DNA of 64,000 nt from Manihot esculenta. Lineage: Eukaryota; Streptophyta; Magnoliopsida; Malpighiales; Euphorbiaceae. The position numbers and the translations under genes were made by a program. The stretch is from contig NC_035171.2 of NCBI RefSeq assembly GCF_001659605.2, positions 11,352,614-11,416,613 of the forward strand, in the 5' to 3' direction. Below, piece after piece: positions 58,674 through 64,000 of this stretch; within the stretch, counting starts at the first letter, position 1; every line of letters starts with the position of its first letter. The notes beneath the pieces are model-generated. The model did no database searches and was not told the origin of the DNA. It saw nothing but the letters and a program-made list of their open reading frames with translations.

Positions 58674-59772
58674 TGTAACATTCCAAAAATAAAATAAAAT
58701 AAAGTAAAAAAAATAATAAATAAATAATTGAAAGAAAATAAAATAAATAATAAATAAAAGAATAAGAAAAAAGAAAAAGAGAAGAGAAAAAGAGAAAGAA
58801 AAAAAAAAGATAAATAAAAATCTAATTTAAAGACAAGTGGCAACGGTTAGCCACTTAATTAAAAACAAAAAGAAAAGAAAAAAGAAAGAAGAAAAGTTTG
58901 GGTGAGAAGAAAAAACCTATTTTTCTCCTAAGAGGAAGTACCCATTTTTCTATTTTTTTTTTCCACACCAAAATTTCTTCACAATTCCAACTCCAATCAA
59001 TTATCCATCTTATTCCAACACATTTTCAAAGTAGAATTTGAAGAAAAGAAGAGAAATCAAGAGAAAATTCAAAGTTGAATGAGAGTGAATAGTAACCAAG
59101 GGTTTGGAAATTTAAAGGTATGTTAGGGATTTTTGTTGTAGGATATTTCTTATCATTTTATATGAATATTTATGAGAAATATTGTATTAATTTGATTTAT
59201 TGGTTTTTTTTCTTCTTTATGAAGAAGAAGTGGAAGGGAAAGGAAAAGAAAAGGAAAATTAGAAAATTTTAAGTGTGGAAGATCTTGGAAAGGTTTGTGC
59301 TCAACTCTATTTCAATAAATTTAAGAAATTATTATTTATGTTCTATTTGAAATTTTACTGCCCTAATAGAAAGATCAAGTGAATAATCATTTAATTATAT
59401 TAGTATAATCAAAGTTTGAGAAATAAGAGATTTAATAGATAGAAAATTTTAAAATTTATATATAATTTAACCAAAATTTAAGTTATGGATATAATGAAAT
59501 GATTCTATTTTCTGTGATAGAAAAATAAATTGGTTAGATATAGTGACAATAAAAAAAAATTTAGTAAACTAAAGAAAAAAAAAAGAAGAGATATTAGATT
59601 AGATGAAAAAAAAAAAGAAATTAAAGGAATAAGAAAAATGAGATATAGTGTAAATATGCCGTTGAAGAATAATAAGAATAATATAAGATAAAAATGGGAA
59701 TTAAAAAAAAAGAAAATGAAATAAAGTATATTGAACTAACTCATAATTAAATAACCGGGTAGGGGTGTTACA
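58674..59772. mobile_element. Solo LTR, about 1.1 kb
   Basis: It starts TGTAACATTCC and ends AGGGGTGTTACA, flanked by AATAT on both sides (58669-58673 and 59773-59777). TG...CA ends plus a 5-bp duplication and no internal genes fit an LTR left after intra-element recombination. The end sequences resemble Ty3 chromovirus LTRs. The interior is A-rich with no ORF. Strand is uncertain. Confidence 0.75.
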
Positions 59773-59777
59773 AATAT

Positions 59778-62289
59778 AGTTTTTAAAATTTTATATTATT
59801 AATAAAATATATAATTATTTAATTTAAATTTTATATTGAAATTAAATATATTTTATATTTATTTTATGTAATATTAAATATATATTTATTACAAATAAAT
59901 TTTTATTATATGAAACATTGCATATAAATAATGTATATTAAATTATTTCACTTAATGTTTATACTTAATATTATAAATTATGTGTATATTTTTTATATTT
60001 AAAAAATTTTACTTCCTATTAATAATATTCGAATAAAATGAAATACTATATATTTTAAATTGTGAATTTTTTTTTATATTTTAAGTTTTTATTAATATTT
60101 ATGATATTATATAAAAGTAAACATAGGAAGTCAATAATAAAATTAATAAAAAATGATATTATTGTAATAAAAATATGTATTTAAAGATTATTTTATTATT
60201 TAAATAAAAATTGTAATTTGTTATTAACTTATACAAATTTAATTTAGCATTATTGGTTATAATTGTAATAAATTGTAAAAGTTTGGTCGTACGATCTAAA
60301 ATTTAAAGCGTTGAATATATAGTTATATTTTTTTCAATAGTTTTTATTAGAAAAGAAATTAATTAAATTAGATTTTTGCAAAAATTAATTAAATTAATCT
60401 TTTATAAAAATTTTTGATTTTAAACAAAATGTATATATATTATGTGAATATTCCGATCCAAACTGATTCAAATAACTTTTGAACTCATTTTTTACTTAGT
60501 TCAAAATAATTAACTCAAATTATTTAATAATTTCGTGCTAACTATTATGTACAATTTGAAATTGCCGTAATTTTCATATGGAATGATTCACACAAACAAA
60601 CAGCTACCCGTTACACTTAAGTCCCGCTAAATTATTCGAAATTGTCATAATTTTTCAATGCGAAATGATTCACACAAGGAAGCAAATGCAGTTTCATGTA
60701 CAATTTGAAATTATATTATGTATAATTTAGAATTATCGTAATTTCCATATGGGACGATTCACACAAACAGACAGCTACCCGTACATTTGGTTCTGCTAAA
60801 TTATTTGGAATTGTCATAATTTTTCGATGCGAAATAATTCATACACGGAGCAACTCCAATTTTATACTTAAAATCAGCTTAGATTTTATATATAAGTGAA
60901 AAAAAAATTAAATATAATTACAGCCATTTTTATATATAATAAATATTATAATAATTAAACATAAATATTAAATTTATATTAAATCTAATTCATTTGGAAG
61001 ACTAACTAAGTACCTATCTCAAACCAAAATAACAATCTTGATTTCTTTTTATCATCGCCGAAGAGCAATGTACAGTATCCCCGCACAACGCTCGAACATT
61101 TTTAGGTGTTGATTTTTGCTTGTTGGCTACTAGGCTTTTTGATGGTTTGGTGATCCCTTTCTCTATGATCTGTGATTGTTTGTGCCTCATTAGTTGTTTT
61201 TATTACTCAATCGGCAACATGCAAGCCTTCTTCACCAGCTTCATCTCAAGTAGGCGCCCATAGCAGATCTTCTGCTTCTTTCTTCATGTGGACCTTGAAT
61301 CATGGGTTTATTGTTTTTGAGGTTCGTAGCCTTTATTTTTAAGCCTTGTATGATGTTATTTGGGCCTTCTGAAGAAGTGGCATTTGAAAGTGTTACTGAC
61401 TTAACATTTAGGTTTTGTATAACAAAGCTTGCACTGCCTTTTCGCACTTAAGCGCACAGCATGCCATTGGTAATGATCCTATTACAGAGCCACAAATTCC
61501 AAGCTGATCCTAAGTAATCGTTGGTTGTTCATTGGATTCTGGAGGAACTACTTCGTAGCCCCAGCTAATGAAATCTTCTACCTTCAATTTTTTTTTTAAA
61601 AAAAAAAAACCAGGACAACTAGCTAAATTCAGGGAATTGGCAGTGCATCCCACAAATTCTATGCCAGGCTTGTTTTGTCGATTATGCATTTACTGATGAC
61701 TTTGCAGAATACATTCTTTGCCTTGGGGGCAACAACAGTGACAAAAAAAATCCACACTTTTTTCAAAACATTTTCTTTATTTTTTACCAAAGTGAAACAC
61801 AAAACATCAAATATCATTGTATTATAGTCCATTGCCCTTGGCTGTTAACCAACAGTTGAGTTTCTTCTGCAGTTCTATTGGGGCTAATTAATGCCTCAAT
61901 GTGCTGGGTGACCATCACTTCATTTGCCTTGAGATGATAGAAGAACCCAGCTTCTCCAACTCTCATTTTCAATTGCAATGGTCACACATTGCTTCCAATT
62001 TCTCTTCTTCTGGAACTTCCATTCATACTTCCTCAAATTCTTTTTCGTTGTTTCGATGATGGCTTCCTCTAGTCCTTAGGCAGGTGATTTCGAAGAGGTC
62101 CATGCAATGGAAATTGTTTGGACAACTCTAAGGCTGCAATGAAACTTGAGAACTTCAGACAAGCAGTTCATGAGCATCAGATTGAAGTTATGACACTTTC
62201 TGATTCAATACCAGCATCTTGTGAAACGAAATTTGCCACCGTTAGCACAAGATTGGTTCTGCCAAGAATCTGACTAGAGACCAAGTCAT
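59778..62289. other. AT-rich intergenic region
   Basis: It contains the 172-bp duplication at 60543-60886 and then low-complexity sequence. From about 61000 the composition is less AT-rich, with short frames on both strands (such as 61241-61447, minus). No domain is recognised. It could include an unrecognised gene relic or the 3' end of the thioredoxin locus. Confidence 0.5.
60543..60886. repeat. Tandem duplication, period about 172 bp
   Basis: Copies beginning ATTATGTACAATTTG (60543) and ATTATGTATAATTTAG (60715) share CACAAACA(A/G)ACAGCTACCCG and AATTGTCATAATTTTTC. They are about 85 percent alike by eye. Confidence 0.75.
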
Positions 62290-63326
62290 TTACTCAGAGC
62301 CATTTGGAAGATTAGAAAGAGCAGCAGTCTTCTTCCGGAGCTCTGGCTTGTCGGCTCCTACGAGTTTGTCCACTTGTTTCCCATCTTTAAGGAAGAAGAA
62401 TGTGGGAGTGGAATTAACTTCTCATGAAGAACTAAGCTCCTGCATACAACAAGACCATACAATCATTCATCAGACATTATTCTCATGACACATGAGCTCT
62501 GTGAGAACCTTGCAACTTACCCCAGGCTCATCTATGTCTACACTTAAAAATATGATAGAGGGATATTTCTAAGAAAGATTGCAGTAGGCTGGCGCAATTG
62601 ATTTGGAAGGCGAACACCATGATGAATAGAAATTTACAATCATCTGTTGGACAAACAAGAGAAATTGCCTAGTTAGAAATATTAAAACTTTCATTTTCAG
62701 TAGCAGCTTAAACTTACACTCTTGCTATCCCTGCTTGCTTCTAATAGCTTTTCCTCCCATTTCTCGGTTGTATTTATTTTGTGGATATTTTTACAGGTAC
62801 ATTCTGCATGCTTATTCCGGATGTCATCATTTAGCTGACAATCGCCACATACGTAGACCTGCAAGAAATATCTTTAGATGTATTAAATATGAACAAGTCT
62901 TAAGAAAACAATGCATTTCCTTAACTATCGAAAATACAATGCATTTCCTCATGTGATTAGCTAAAAATGATGCTGCAAATATTGAACATGAGAAAAAAGA
63001 GAAGAAGCAAGGCTTTTGAGCCAAGTCAATCATCACCATTTTGTGATTGTCGGGAAAGGCTTACTTGTACCCGGTCTACATGGACCCAAAATAAATGAAT
63101 GTGAGTCCTGTAAAAAATTCAAATGGGACTCACATCCATGTGGACCGAGTCCAAGTAAGAAGTTTTCATGATTGTCTATTCATTCATAGAAATAACTAGT
63201 CCAGACCAATATCTACAACTAACAATGACAAAACGATGGGATGCAATTCTAGAGAATAAGCGTTTTCAAGCAGAAATGTCAATTAGCTTGTTCAAAGAGA
63301 CACACCTTGCTCCAACAATGTCCCAT
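62290..63326 (-). pseudogene. Thioredoxin h-like (CxxS) pseudogene, 4 exons
   Basis: Inferred exons (minus): 63326-63306, 62858-62718, 62643-62521 and 62439-62290. All are phase 0 with GT-AG introns, 145 codons including the stop. The N-terminus MGHCWSK fits the MGxC lipidation start of TRXh9-type thioredoxins. KINTTEKWEEKLLEASRD, VNFYSSWCSPSKSIAP, FLSVDIDE and STPTFFFLKDGKQVDKLVGA follow the thioredoxin fold. The active site reads WCSPS in place of WCGPC, so the second redox Cys is Ser. An in-frame TAG lies in exon 3 (after APAYCNLS) and a TGA in exon 4 (where a Trp codon is usual). Splice sites and spacing are intact, so the decay looks recent. A monothiol CxxS protein would act in disulfide isomerisation if it were intact. 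Confidence 0.8.
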
Positions 63327-64000
63327 TGTCTGTGGAGTATGCACAACTGTTCTTGATGATAGAATTGCAGGACTCCCTATAAAAGAAAACATGTTAGAAA
63401 AGCTAGATTAAATCCTTCCAAGTAACAAAAAAGAGGGAGAAATTCTAGAATATAATGGCTTTTTATAACTATTGATCATGGTGGGTCTTTGCTGATTCTA
63501 CATGCAAAGTTGCATTGAATAAATTATAAAAAATGGGTGCACTTTAGATGCATGAGTTGGGTTCTCAATGAATGTTATCCTTCAAATGTGTAAGAGAAAA
63601 ATATTCCAGTCTCAGAAGAAAACGAAGCTTCATATCTCATGAACTATTCTGCATCATAAACTACAGCTTTCCTTTCGTTCTTGGAGGGTTTGCTCTAACA
63701 AAATCCTCGCATACAATTCCTATTTAGAATGCTCACATAAGACATTGTAAATTGCAAAAAGGAGATTCCTTGTGCTTCTGATGCTTATCCTATGAAAGAT
63801 TGAAGTGATGATGAAACAAGAGTGAAACGATCAGAAGAAACCATCAATACCACCACCATCATAACAAAAGAAAAATAGACAGGATGAAAGAGAAGCGTCA
63901 CCTTTGGACCCAACAGGTTGATGTGTTCTAAAATGGAAGACTTTCAGACAGAAATCAAGAATTGAAGCTTTGAAAGAATTGAATGAAAGGAGCACCTGAA
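63327..64000. other. Upstream flank of the thioredoxin pseudogene
   Basis: Probably leader and promoter. A TTTTATAG acceptor-like site near 63378 on the minus strand could end a 5' UTR intron. No other gene is seen up to the window edge. Confidence 0.45.

Noticed and set aside
61241..61447. Minus-strand 68-codon frame near 61.3 kb
   Set aside because: Short, no motif and no splice partners found.

Overview
This is AT-rich plant nuclear DNA, most likely from a eudicot. The evidence is spliceosomal introns, a chloroplast-targeted aspartokinase, and Ty3/gypsy, Mutator, hAT and Stowaway-type elements. The Ty3 LTR sequences recall Euphorbiaceae genomes such as cassava or rubber tree, but that is an impression only. 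No bacterial, organellar, CRISPR or rRNA/tRNA features were seen.

Host genes are few. A 9-exon RNF10-like RING E3 ligase gene (+, 12379-18530) lies tail-to-tail with a 13-exon lysine-pathway aspartokinase gene (-, 20230-25167). A four-exon thioredoxin-h-like pseudogene with a CxxS active site (-, 62290-63326) is near the right end. An LRR receptor-kinase gene fragment is captured inside a Mutator-like element.

The rest is mostly layered transposons. (1) 1-8448: a young Ty3 chromovirus (Tekay/Del-like) on the minus strand, cut by the window edge, with one nonsense codon in pol. (2) 8449-11840: a decayed Tat-lineage remnant made of an accessory ORF, 79-bp repeats and a gag relic, abutting the RNF10 promoter region. 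(3) 27958-28177: a Stowaway-like MITE. (4) 28192-43091: a Pack-MULE with about 240-bp TIRs and a 10-bp TSD, carrying the LRR-kinase fragment. (5) 28588-42111, inside the MULE: a 5-bp-TSD-bounded array of four LTRs alternating with three damaged gag-pol units. (6) 45576-46045 and 46259-46402: small MITEs. (7) 46764-58354: an 11.6-kb Tat-lineage element with a TSD and nearly identical LTRs. Its gag-protease-integrase ORF lacks the whole reverse transcriptase/RNase H region. It also carries an intron-containing accessory ORF on the opposite strand and a 76-bp tandem array. (8) 58674-59772: a solo LTR with a TSD.

No clearly new biological system is visible. The most interesting items are the RT-less but apparently recently mobile Tat element with its antisense spliced ORF, a hairpin beside the polypurine tract in two unrelated Ty3 lineages, the multi-LTR array with patchwork repair junctions, and a duplicated splice acceptor in the RNF10-like gene.
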